Source: an uncultured Lachnospiraceae bacterium
GTDB lineage: Bacteria > Bacillota > Clostridia > Lachnospirales > Lachnospiraceae
Length of the DNA: 5,582 bases
NCBI GenBank assembly: GCA_947177515.1
Contig: CAMWUU010000250.1
Span: 1 to 5,582 of the forward strand
Direction: 5' to 3'
Each line of letters begins with the position of its first letter. Position 1 is the first letter of the stretch. Shown piece by piece: positions 1-5,580 of the stretch. The translations under genes and the position numbers were made by a program. A model generated the notes under the pieces. It was not told the DNA's origin. It did not search any database and saw nothing but the letters and a program-made list of their open reading frames with translations.

Positions 1-198
1 AATTTCCGCTATATCTGTTTTCATCTCCCCCATATCGGGTTTCATTTCCCCGATTTCGGTTTTCATTTTCCCCATCTAGGTTTTCATGTCCCCAATTTCG
101 GTTTTCATGTCCCCAATCTCGGTCTTTATGTCCCCGATCTCGGTTCTCATGCCTTGCATTTCTGAAATCAATAAATCGAGTTTTTCGCTATCCGTCAT
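1..198 (-). pseudogene. Heptad-repeat coiled-coil protein, interrupted by an in-frame TAG; runs off the left edge
   Basis: Reading from ATG at 198, the frame gives 40 residues that begin MTDSEKLDLLISEMQGM and continue as a heptad series of the form TEIGDMK. A TAG then falls at codon 41 (76-78). The same frame continues for 25 more sense codons to the window edge, in the same heptad style (MGKMKTEIGEMK...). A GGAGGT ribosome binding site lies at 205-210 with 6 nt spacing, so the start is well supported. The I/M and K/E spacing suggests a short amphipathic helix or coiled coil. There is no signal peptide or enzyme motif, and the function is unknown. Small proteins of this kind are common in Clostridia. 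The TAG differs from the GAG expected in that repeat unit by one base, so a nonsense mutation is the simplest reading. An ATG follows the TAG directly, so reinitiation or a functional 40-residue product is possible. The total length cannot be seen. Confidence 0.6.
17..150. repeat. Tandem 21-bp repeat, about six copies, coding heptads
   Basis: On the plus strand a unit like gttttcatgtccccaattt plus two more bases recurs with an exact 21-bp period. The cat/tat anchor occurs at 22, 43, 64, 85, 106, 127 and 148. Units at 17, 38, 59, 80, 101 and 122 are recognisable, and the one at 143 is degenerate. A 21-bp period equals seven codons, so copy gain or loss keeps the minus-strand reading frame and only changes coiled-coil length. 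There are no spacers between units, so this is not a CRISPR array. The unit at 59-79 is the most diverged and carries the stop codon. Confidence 0.9.
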
Positions 199-204
199 TT
201 TCCT

Positions 205-210
205 ACCTCC
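205..210 (-). promoter_or_regulatory. Ribosome binding site of the heptad-repeat protein
   Basis: GGAGGT on the minus strand is a near-perfect Shine-Dalgarno sequence, 6 nt before the ATG at 198. It shows that translation starts there and argues that the short repeat protein was a real gene even though the frame is broken downstream. Confidence 0.75.
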
Positions 211-229
211 CACGAAAGATTGTAAAAAT

Positions 230-258
230 ATTATATCATATCAAAAGGACAATGTCTA
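230..258 (-). promoter_or_regulatory. Candidate sigma-A promoter for the heptad-repeat protein
   Basis: On the minus strand TAGACA (253-258, five of six matches to TTGACA) and a perfect TATAAT (230-235) are separated by exactly 17 nt. Transcription would begin near 222-224, leaving a leader of about 25 nt that contains the GGAGGT ribosome binding site. This is the best-matching vegetative promoter in the window. It was found by eye and not scored. Confidence 0.65.
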
Positions 259-290
259 TTTCTTTTTCTTTGCCTTTTTTTACTGGTATA

Positions 291-319
291 TTGACGGGGA
301 ATAATAATAATGGTAAGAT
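291..319 (+). promoter_or_regulatory. Possible promoter for the tatD operon
   Basis: TTGACG (291-296, five of six) is followed after 17 nt by TAAGAT (314-319, four of six), pointing towards tatD. The leader would be about 130 nt. An alternative is a TATAAA at 430-435 with no good -35 box. The -10 match is weak. The divergent gene at 198 also has its promoter nearby, at 230-258, so the two transcription units probably start from the same 258-nt intergenic region. Confidence 0.3.
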
Positions 320-393
320 ATGTGAATATGGACTGGTCGATGTCCGGTGCCAATATTTTTGGGGTAGGGGTTGTGGATGGAGTGGATTCCTAG
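310..393 (+). CDS. Doubtful 27-aa small ORF upstream of tatD
   Basis: ATG at 310 opens a frame of 27 residues ending at TAG 391-393. The sequence starts MVRYVNMDWSMSGANIFG and ends in a Gly/Val-rich tail. A GGGGA lies 9 nt upstream and could serve as a Shine-Dalgarno; in-frame ATGs also occur at 328 and 340. It matches nothing I recognise. It could be a leader peptide, a gene remnant or a chance ORF. If the proposed promoter at 291-319 is real, transcription would start after the first ATG, leaving only the ATG at 340 as a well-placed start. Chance is the most likely explanation. Confidence 0.15.
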   Translation: MVRYVNMDWSMSGANIFGVGVVDGVDS

Positions 394-443
394 TGTTTTA
401 TCATTTTAGTGAATCATCATTGTGGTTATTATAAATACTATGT

Positions 444-450
444 GGAGGGG
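444..450 (+). promoter_or_regulatory. Ribosome binding site that fixes the tatD start
   Basis: GGAGGGG at 444-450 stands 6 nt before ATG 457. The in-frame GTG at 409, which would add 16 residues, has only AT-rich sequence without a Shine-Dalgarno before it, and the added residues are not part of the TatD fold. The ATG at 457 is therefore the better start. Confidence 0.8.
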
Positions 451-456
451 ATTTTT

Positions 457-1248
457 ATGGAAGGAAAATATGATAATATAAAATATTATGATATCGGATT
501 GAATCTGTTTTGCAGACAGTTCCCAGATCCGGAAGAGGTGGTTTCCAATGCGGCGGAATGTGGTGTGGTCTGTATTTTGACGGGTACCAATCAAAAAGAA
601 AATGAGAAGATTAATACTTTTGTCCGGACACACCCAGTTTATGGAACAGTGGGGATCCACCCACACAATGCGGATTCGGCAAAGCAGGAAGATTTTAGGC
701 GGATGGAGCAGCTTGTTGCGCAAAATGAAAAAATTGTTGCTATTGGTGAATGTGGTCTGGATTATGACCGGATGTTTTCCACGAAAGAAAACCAGATCCG
801 CTGTCTTGAAAAGCATATTGTCCTTGCGGAAAAACTGGGTAAACCGCTGTTTTTGCATGAGCGTGCGGCAGAAGAAGATTTTGTGGCGCGATTTAAAAAG
901 CATCGGGAGATCTGTAAGCGTTCGGTAGTACATTGTTTCACTGGAAACCGGGAGGCAGCAGAGCGCTATCTTTCCATGGGTTTTTCAATAGGGATTACTG
1001 GATGGATCTGTGACGACCGCCGTGCTGGGGTTTTGCGCGAAGCGGTGCGTGCCATACCGCTAGAAAGGATATTACTGGAAACGGACGCGCCGTACCTGGT
1101 GCCGCGCAATGTGCCAGGACTTGCACGCACCAATGTCCCAGAAAACATAGTCCATGTTGCGAGGGAGCTTGCAAAATACATGAAAGTTGCGGAGGAGGAG
1201 CTGATTTTGGCGGCGAGGGAAAATACGGAGCGGATCTTTGGTATCTAA
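457..1248 (+). CDS. tatD: TatD family metal-dependent DNase
   Basis: This 263-residue protein has the full TatD layout (E. coli TatD is about 260 aa). Visible elements in order: DIGLNL at 12-17, where TatD proper replaces the usual HxH; LTGTN at 41-45; VGIHPH at 65-70; the metal-binding IGECGLDYDR at 96-105 with Glu98; FLHERAA at 132-138; VVHCFTG at 157-163; IGITGWICDDRR at 178-189; and LLETDAPYLVPR at 206-217 with Asp210. GITGWxCDxRR and the missing HxH place it with TatD proper, not the YcfH/YabD branch. The family is a cytoplasmic TIM-barrel hydrolase; E. coli TatD is a 3'-5' exonuclease linked to DNA repair, and the name does not imply a Tat export role. One oddity: the usual RNEP segment reads TNVP (225-228), with Val in place of Glu. 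The next gene overlaps its last 11 nt, suggesting an operon. Confidence 0.95.
   Translation: MEGKYDNIKYYDIGLNLFCRQFPDPEEVVSNAAECGVVCILTGTNQKENEKINTFVRTHPVYGTVGIHPHNADSAKQEDFRRMEQLVAQNEKIVAIGECGLDYDRMFSTKENQIRCLEKHIVLAEKLGKPLFLHERAAEEDFVARFKKHREICKRSVVHCFTGNREAAERYLSMGFSIGITGWICDDRRAGVLREAVRAIPLERILLETDAPYLVPRNVPGLARTNVPENIVHVARELAKYMKVAEEELILAARENTERIFGI
1227..1230 (+). promoter_or_regulatory. Ribosome binding site for the TTG-started downstream gene
   Basis: GGAG within the end of tatD lies 7 nt before TTG 1238. No in-frame ATG or GTG is near the start of this reading frame, so this site together with TTG is the best available start. Its position inside tatD fits translational coupling. Confidence 0.55.
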
Positions 1249-2203
1249 GGGACGTGGGGCAGCACTTTATGAGGCTTTCCTTGCCAGCCAGATTCTGCCA
1301 CATGCCTGGGAAGAATGGTGTGGCTACCGCAGCCAGGTGACGGATTATTTAATAGGGAACAGCAAACGGGGAACCTCGCTTGCAATCTTTGGTGCGGGTC
1401 GGTGTAATGATCTGGATCTGGGGCGGCTTTTAGGACATTTTTCACAGGTGACACTCCTTGATGTGGACGAGAAGGCAATGTGGGAGGGACTGGAAAAATA
1501 TGGTGATTTTGAAAGGGGTAAAGGCGGAAAAGCGTCGCAGCAGTTAATAGTTTTCCCTGTGGATTTTACCGGAATTACAGCGGAGGACTTGATTGCATTT
1601 GCGGAGGCGTTTTTGCGGGTATGGGATGGGAAAGATCCATATAGTGCAGTTTATAAAGCAGAAGAAATATTGTCTGGTATCTATGGGAAAAGTTGGGCAT
1701 ATGTGCCAGCATTTCCACAAAAACAATTTGATTATACGGTTGCCCTTGGCGTACATAGTCAGCTTGGCAGCGCGCCAGCATGGATGCTTGATGCAGTGGG
1801 GGATGAGTTGTGCAGCAGGGTGCGACAATGGGAAAACACGGATATTTCCAGTTTTTTTTATTGGTGGCAGGAGGAGAGGGTTAATTTGTTCCGGCGGATT
1901 GAAAGGGAGAGTATATATCTGGCCAGGCAGTTGAATCATTTTATTCTTTTAGCCACAAAGGAAAAGGCATTCCTTGGCTATGAACTGTGCCGCGCGGTAT
2001 CCCGGGACGGCATATGGTATGCCGTCCCAGATTCTTATGTAACGGGTGCCTGGCAGGCTGCCGAGGACCTGAAGCGCTTGGATGCAGGAGGGAGCATTCA
2101 TTTTCGGAATTATTTTGATATTGTCTGGCCGTTTTGTGCAGCGCAAAATAAAGCGTATCGGATGATGATTATGGAAGCGGAAATCGTTGGCAAAAAGGGA
2201 TGA
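1238..2203 (+). CDS. Unassigned protein with class I SAM-methyltransferase-like core
   Basis: The 321-residue product starts at TTG 1238 and overlaps tatD by 11 nt. I do not recognise a named family. Residues 48-80 read as a Rossmann first strand and loop (LAIFGAGRCNDLDL, 48-61), then a second strand ending in acidic residues (VTLLDVD, 71-77), the usual order of SAM-binding motifs I and II. VFPVDF (105-110) could carry the next acidic position, and FDYTVALGVHSQL (164-176) resembles the strand-4 motif followed by the 'lhhl' segment of class I methyltransferases. The N-terminal 45 residues are rich in aromatic residues (W24, W27, Y30, Y37). The C-terminal 140 residues are also aromatic-rich, with several Trp. 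No membrane segment or signal peptide is visible. The substrate (nucleic acid, protein or small molecule) cannot be read from the sequence. Coupling to tatD suggests co-expression, not a known pathway. An 11-bp perfect inverted repeat lies within the gene. Confidence 0.7.
   Translation: MVSKGRGAALYEAFLASQILPHAWEEWCGYRSQVTDYLIGNSKRGTSLAIFGAGRCNDLDLGRLLGHFSQVTLLDVDEKAMWEGLEKYGDFERGKGGKASQQLIVFPVDFTGITAEDLIAFAEAFLRVWDGKDPYSAVYKAEEILSGIYGKSWAYVPAFPQKQFDYTVALGVHSQLGSAPAWMLDAVGDELCSRVRQWENTDISSFFYWWQEERVNLFRRIERESIYLARQLNHFILLATKEKAFLGYELCRAVSRDGIWYAVPDSYVTGAWQAAEDLKRLDAGGSIHFRNYFDIVWPFCAAQNKAYRMMIMEAEIVGKKG
2004..2028. repeat. Perfect 11-bp inverted repeat with 3-nt loop inside the methyltransferase-like gene
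   Basis: GGGACGGCATA (2004-2014) and TATGCCGTCCC (2018-2028) are exact reverse complements separated by TGG. The RNA hairpin would be very stable. It encodes RDGIWYAVPD in the plus-strand gene. It lies about 175 nt before that gene's stop and about 180 nt beyond the stop of the convergent flippase gene. No T tract follows on either strand, so a classical intrinsic terminator is not supported. The palindromes CCGCGCGG (1990-1997) and CCCGGG (2001-2006) stand directly before it. Confidence 0.85.
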
Positions 2204-2206
2204 TAT

Positions 2207-3718
2207 TTATTTTGTCCCAGTAAGTTCCCCTCTTTTGCATACGCCCGTTACAAGGAAGAGTCCGAGTGTGGAAAGGGCGAGCAGGATGCCGCACAGCGCA
2301 AGAAGCAGAAGATGGGACATTTCAGTCTGCACGGTCAGGAATTCGTATAGCTTGCGGAAAAAGGATGCACAGGCAAGCAGGAGGAGTGAGGGTTTGAGCA
2401 GGGTATTAACCGCATCGAATGGAAAGTGGATGCTTTTTCTAACCATGATCAGTTCAAACAGTGTAAGAAAAAGCTGGCTGGCAAGTAAGCTGACAAAATA
2501 CCCATAAATTCCCAGCCGGGGGATAAGCGTGGCAAATAGCAGGGCGCGTAAGGACAGGCCAAGTACGGAGGAAAGGAAGGTGAGGTTCATTTTCCCAAGC
2601 CCGTTTAAAATGCTTGAGAAGGTGGTTGAAACATAGAGGAACGGGCAGAGGAAGGAAAGGTTTTTTAGGTAGCTGCCCGCGCGTTCCTCTGAGAATACGG
2701 TAATCCCGAGTTCTTCCCCGAAAAAGAAAAAGGTGAAGCCAGCGCATACACCAAGCAGCACACTGTATTTGACTGCGGAAGCCGTGGAGCGGGAGAGCGT
2801 GCGCGTGTTATCCCTTGCGGCGGATTCGGAGATTACAGGTAAAAGCAGGACGGAGAGCGAATTGGTCAGTGTCCCCGGGAACATTAAAAAAGACATTGTC
2901 ATTCCGGAGAGGATGCCGAAGATGCTTAATGCCCCATCACGTGAAAGTCCGAAACGGCGCAGTGCAAGCGGAACCAAAAAAGCTTCAAAGCTATGTAGGA
3001 TATTGATAAAAAGCCGGTTGGTTGTCAGAGGAAGACTCATGGAGAGGAGTTTTAAAGTAATATTGCTTTCCTTTTTTCCCGTTGTTTTTTCTGTCTTTTT
3101 CTTTTTTTGCAGCAGGAAGTTCCCAGTTATGCAGTAGAGGCAGGAAGCCAGTTCCCCTGCAACCAGTGCAGCGATTGCGAGTTCGCAGGTGACCGGGATG
3201 GAAACGGAAACTGTGTAAAGAAAGACCACGCGCATACTTTGTTCAACAAGCTGTGAGGTAGCAGGTAGAAATGATTTTTTTAAACCGTAGCAGTAGCCAT
3301 GGATACAGGAAGTAATCCCGCAAAAAGGGAAGGAGAGCGCGAGCAGGCTAAGGCTTTTGGCACATTCCGGTTCCTTTAGGAAAGTATCCGCGATAAAGGG
3401 AGCGCCAAAGAAGACTAGGACTGCCGTCACCAGCGCGCTAATAACGGAGATTAAGATGCCAGTGCCAAGGATGTGGTGTGTCCCACCCGTATCCCCGATG
3501 GCTTCCCGTTCCGCAACTTGCTTTGAAACCGCAGTCTGGATGCCGGAAGCAAATAGTGTAAAGCAGACACCATAGACTGGGAAGATTAACTGATAAATGC
3601 CGAGCAGTCTGGCACCGAGCGCATTGGAAAGAAAAATCCGGTAAAAAAAACCGATGATGCGGGTAATAAAGCCCGTAACAGTCAGAAATAAAGTTCCTAA
3701 GATAAGTTTGTTTTTCAT
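2207..3718 (-). CDS. MOP-superfamily flippase, SpoVB-like polysaccharide/lipid II exporter family
   Basis: The 503-residue polytopic membrane protein starts at ATG 3718. The N-terminus (8-68) has the family signature: a first helix GTLFLTVTGFITRIIGF, then YRIFLSNALGARLLGIYQLIFPVYG and SGIQTAVSKQVAE, as in SpoVB and related polysaccharide-export flippases. About 12-14 hydrophobic segments follow, split into two halves by a lysine-rich cytoplasmic loop (205-217). Length fits SpoVB (about 518 aa in B. subtilis). Family members flip undecaprenyl-linked glycans across the membrane; SpoVB acts in spore cortex formation, others in capsule or cell-wall polymer export. Sequence alone does not separate these roles, so no symbol is given. 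A 56-residue upstream extension of the frame was rejected because it is not membrane-like and lacks a good start. The Shine-Dalgarno AGGGGG (3722-3727) is only 3 nt from ATG and lies inside a palindrome. The gene probably has its own promoter at 3794-3823. Confidence 0.9.
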   Translation of the reverse strand: MKNKLILGTLFLTVTGFITRIIGFFYRIFLSNALGARLLGIYQLIFPVYGVCFTLFASGIQTAVSKQVAEREAIGDTGGTHHILGTGILISVISALVTAVLVFFGAPFIADTFLKEPECAKSLSLLALSFPFCGITSCIHGYCYGLKKSFLPATSQLVEQSMRVVFLYTVSVSIPVTCELAIAALVAGELASCLYCITGNFLLQKKKKTEKTTGKKESNITLKLLSMSLPLTTNRLFINILHSFEAFLVPLALRRFGLSRDGALSIFGILSGMTMSFLMFPGTLTNSLSVLLLPVISESAARDNTRTLSRSTASAVKYSVLLGVCAGFTFFFFGEELGITVFSEERAGSYLKNLSFLCPFLYVSTTFSSILNGLGKMNLTFLSSVLGLSLRALLFATLIPRLGIYGYFVSLLASQLFLTLFELIMVRKSIHFPFDAVNTLLKPSLLLLACASFFRKLYEFLTVQTEMSHLLLLALCGILLALSTLGLFLVTGVCKRGELTGTK

Positions 3719-3744
3719 ATGCCCCCTGCAGGGGCATGATGCCC
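3719..3744 (-). promoter_or_regulatory. Hairpin covering the flippase ribosome binding site, with a possible alternative pairing
   Basis: On the minus strand ATGCCCC (3731-3737) can pair with GGGGCAT (3719-3725) across the loop TGCAG; the core CCCCTGCAGGGG is a perfect 12-bp palindrome. The 3' arm contains the only Shine-Dalgarno candidate (AGGGGG, 3722-3727) and reaches the start codon. A third segment, GGGCAT (3739-3744), is complementary to the same middle arm, although a pairing between adjacent segments would be limited to about 4 bp by loop size. The arrangement could lower or switch translation. The pairings are seen in the sequence; regulation is inference. Confidence 0.5.
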
Positions 3745-3793
3745 GCCGCAAAACCAATCCTGTTTGGAAGCAGTATATGATTCTGTCGGGGAC

Positions 3794-3823
3794 ATTATGC
3801 CATGCCGTTTGACATGCTGTCAG
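3794..3823 (-). promoter_or_regulatory. Candidate promoter for the flippase gene
   Basis: On the minus strand CTGACA (3818-3823, five of six) and CATAAT (3794-3799, five of six) are 18 nt apart, and TGG directly before the -10 box makes it an extended -10. Transcription would start near 3787, giving a leader of about 70 nt that ends in the hairpin over the ribosome binding site. It lies in the 133-nt gap after the GH43 gene, so the flippase can probably be expressed separately from GH43. No terminator with a T tract is visible in this gap, so read-through from GH43 is also possible. Confidence 0.5.
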
Positions 3824-3851
3824 TGGGGAAATCAATATAAGGGCGTAAGGT

Positions 3852-5480
3852 TTAGGATTCTTCCACTTCAAACTGGAAGTCGGCAAAATCGGCGGATCCG
3901 CCAGTTTCTTTTGTGGAATACAGAAAGAGCCCTGCCCGGCAGCCAGTAAAATGATCGAGCGTAAAATAAAGTTTGTGTGGCTGGCCCAGTGCCTGGAAAG
4001 AGTGATCTAATTCCTTAACCCCTGTTTGTCCGCCCGGTATCCGATAAAAGAATGAGGTGGTATCCTGCATATCGCGGAAACAGGCGGTAAGCCTTAGTGT
4101 GACATAGGGGGAATCAGTGGAGATTCTTGCTGTTTCTATACTGTCATAGTTTTCTTTTTCTGGCTGGGAAGTAATATCGCGGCAGCGTTCCTGTACTACA
4201 ATAAAGTATTTTCCCTCCTCCCTGGTCAGACCAATAAAGGCATAGTAGCCTTGCAGGGCGCATAGTCCAGCAAAATCCCCGTCTTTTAGGGCAACGCCGT
4301 TTAATGTGACCGTCACAGTGCTTACTGCCCCGGCAAGGCGCTGTGTTAGGGTATTGCTGGCCTGTGTCAGGTTCCTGCAGAGTTTTCCACTGGTGATCTG
4401 ATAGCAGTGTATATTATGGTAGGCAGAGGGGGAAATCAGTTCGTCCGGAAGCAGTGTCATGCCAATATTCCAAAGGCTTTCCTCGGGGATATGGTTCCAC
4501 TGCCAGAACTTTTTCAAATGGATTTTTCCATCCACCCCCGGCGAATAGCGAAAATCGTCACCGCCATATAGTGGTTCATAGTGGTACCCCGGTCTTGTAC
4601 TTACCGGTTTTACTTTCCGCGGGATTTTACCAGGCCGTCCGGATGGGTGTCCGAAGACCGGGAAGCCATTTTGGAATGTGACCGGAATGAGCACGGGAAT
4701 ACGTCCGAGTGCGCCGTAATCCTGGAAAAGCATGGCATACCACAAGCCATCCGGCGTATCAACAATGCCGCCCTGTGCAACGCCTGAGTTAAAATAATCC
4801 ATATCATCATCTACTACATCCCGGCCGACAAAGGTGCCATCTAGGGAATCGGCAACAAAACAGGCTTCTGTGCGCCGGCGGGTTCCGTGGTTTGGCCAGT
4901 GGATCAGGAAAAGGTAATATTTTCCTGCAATTTTATATATATGCGAACCTTCATAGCCGAGTCCGACCTTGCTGCGGTTGTCGGATACTAGCAGTCGGGA
5001 AAGTCCCCCCTCTTTCGGACCGGTGAGGTCTTGTTTTAGTTCGGTCAGATAGATATCGGTGTTGCCGTAGACAAGATAAACGCGGTTATCGTCGTCAAAT
5101 AGGAGGGAACAGTCATGGTAGAATCCTTCGATATACTGCCGGTTCCAGGGACCTTCGATGTTTTCTGACCGGTAGAGATAGGTTTTGTGCGTGTCATTAG
5201 CGATGAAGCAGATATAGAACATGCCGTTATGGTGGCGCAGGGAAGCTGCCCACATGCCCTGCCCGTAGATGTTTTGTCCGTCTAAGAGGCGCGCTGCTGG
5301 GGTGTCCTCATATGCGTCAAAGACATAAGAGGCGATTTCCCAGTGTACCAGGTCATAGGAGCGCAGGATTACGCCGCCTGGCATGAAATACATTGTGGTG
5401 CTGACCATATAATAGGTATCCCCGACGCGAATTACATCAATGTCAGGGTAGTCCAGTTTCAGGATTGGGTTAGATGCCAT
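3852..5480 (-). CDS. GH43 family glycosidase (beta-xylosidase / alpha-L-arabinofuranosidase type) with C-terminal concanavalin-like domain
   Basis: The 542-residue protein has two domains. Residues 1-300 form the GH43 five-bladed propeller. NPILKLDYPDIDVIRVGDTYYMVSTT at the N-terminus carries the general base Asp13, YHDCSLLFDDD the pKa-modulating Asp123, and YEGSHIYK the general acid Glu177, so all three expected catalytic residues are present. AQGGIVDTPDGLWYAMLFQDYGALGRIP (235-262) matches the GH43 branch that carries a C-terminal domain. Residues about 305-541 are that beta-sandwich domain, starting DDF and FWQWNHIP (325-332) and ending with the HFTGCRAGLFLYS and ADFADFQF segments. There is no signal peptide, so it should act in the cytoplasm on imported xylan- or arabinan-derived oligosaccharides. 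Xylosidase and arabinofuranosidase activity cannot be told apart here. The start ATG at 5480 has AAAGGA about 10 nt upstream. No transporter or regulator is visible next to it; partners may lie beyond the right edge. Confidence 0.95.
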   Translation of the reverse strand: MASNPILKLDYPDIDVIRVGDTYYMVSTTMYFMPGGVILRSYDLVHWEIASYVFDAYEDTPAARLLDGQNIYGQGMWAASLRHHNGMFYICFIANDTHKTYLYRSENIEGPWNRQYIEGFYHDCSLLFDDDNRVYLVYGNTDIYLTELKQDLTGPKEGGLSRLLVSDNRSKVGLGYEGSHIYKIAGKYYLFLIHWPNHGTRRRTEACFVADSLDGTFVGRDVVDDDMDYFNSGVAQGGIVDTPDGLWYAMLFQDYGALGRIPVLIPVTFQNGFPVFGHPSGRPGKIPRKVKPVSTRPGYHYEPLYGGDDFRYSPGVDGKIHLKKFWQWNHIPEESLWNIGMTLLPDELISPSAYHNIHCYQITSGKLCRNLTQASNTLTQRLAGAVSTVTVTLNGVALKDGDFAGLCALQGYYAFIGLTREEGKYFIVVQERCRDITSQPEKENYDSIETARISTDSPYVTLRLTACFRDMQDTTSFFYRIPGGQTGVKELDHSFQALGQPHKLYFTLDHFTGCRAGLFLYSTKETGGSADFADFQFEVEES

Positions 5481-5490
5481 AGGATTGTTT

Positions 5491-5496
5491 TCCTTT
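5491..5496 (-). promoter_or_regulatory. Ribosome binding site of the GH43 gene
   Basis: AAAGGA on the minus strand ends 10 nt before ATG 5480. The spacing is slightly long but acceptable. The encoded N-terminus, NPILKLDYPD, is exactly where GH43 proteins of this branch begin, which supports this start. Confidence 0.55.
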
Positions 5497-5535
5497 CTTT
5501 ATATGAGTACCGCAAATGCACCGCCTGCCCCCCGT

Positions 5536-5580
5536 TCCCAAGGAATTTCCGTCCGCTTTGCTCCCGGAAATCCCTTGGGA
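5536..5580. repeat. Imperfect 16-nt inverted repeat upstream of the GH43 gene
   Basis: TCCCAAGGAATTTCCG (5536-5551) and CGGAAATCCCTTGGGA (5565-5580) are reverse complements at 15 of 16 positions, separated by 13 nt (5552-5564). It ends about 55 nt before the GH43 start. On the minus strand it is followed by G-rich sequence, not a T run, so it is not a classical terminator for an upstream minus-strand gene. It could be a dispersed palindromic (REP-like or MITE-like) element, a regulator-binding site, or a hairpin in a longer leader. The element is two bases from the window edge, so its full extent is unknown. Confidence 0.8.

Noticed and set aside
17..150. Short regular repeats as a CRISPR array
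   Set aside because: The units are contiguous with no spacers, the 21-bp period equals seven codons, and no cas gene is present.
86..304. Plus-strand ORF with repeated MSPISVF units
   Set aside because: It is the antisense reading of the 21-bp repeat array that codes heptads on the minus strand. That strand has the promoter and ribosome binding site; this frame has neither and runs into low-complexity T-rich sequence.
409..456. Upstream GTG start that would lengthen tatD by 16 residues
   Set aside because: No Shine-Dalgarno precedes it, while ATG 457 has GGAGGGG at 6 nt. The extra residues are outside the TatD fold.
602..928. 108-codon plus-strand ORF inside tatD in another frame
   Set aside because: Out-of-frame shadow of tatD without its own ribosome binding site or recognisable motifs.
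406..933. 175-codon minus-strand ORF opposite tatD
   Set aside because: Antisense to a gene with full TatD motifs, with no recognisable domain or ribosome binding site.
3438..3737. 99-codon minus-strand ORF starting inside the hairpin upstream of the flippase
   Set aside because: It overlaps the flippase gene in another frame, shows no domain, and reads as a shadow.
3719..3886. 56-residue N-terminal extension of the flippase frame
   Set aside because: The added residues are not membrane-like, cross a likely promoter and hairpin, and lack a Shine-Dalgarno. The family signature begins right after the ATG at 3718.
5498..5503. TATAAA as a -10 box for the GH43 gene
   Set aside because: No acceptable -35 box is 16-18 nt upstream, and transcription would begin at the ribosome binding site itself. 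GH43 is more likely read from a promoter beyond or within the inverted-repeat region.
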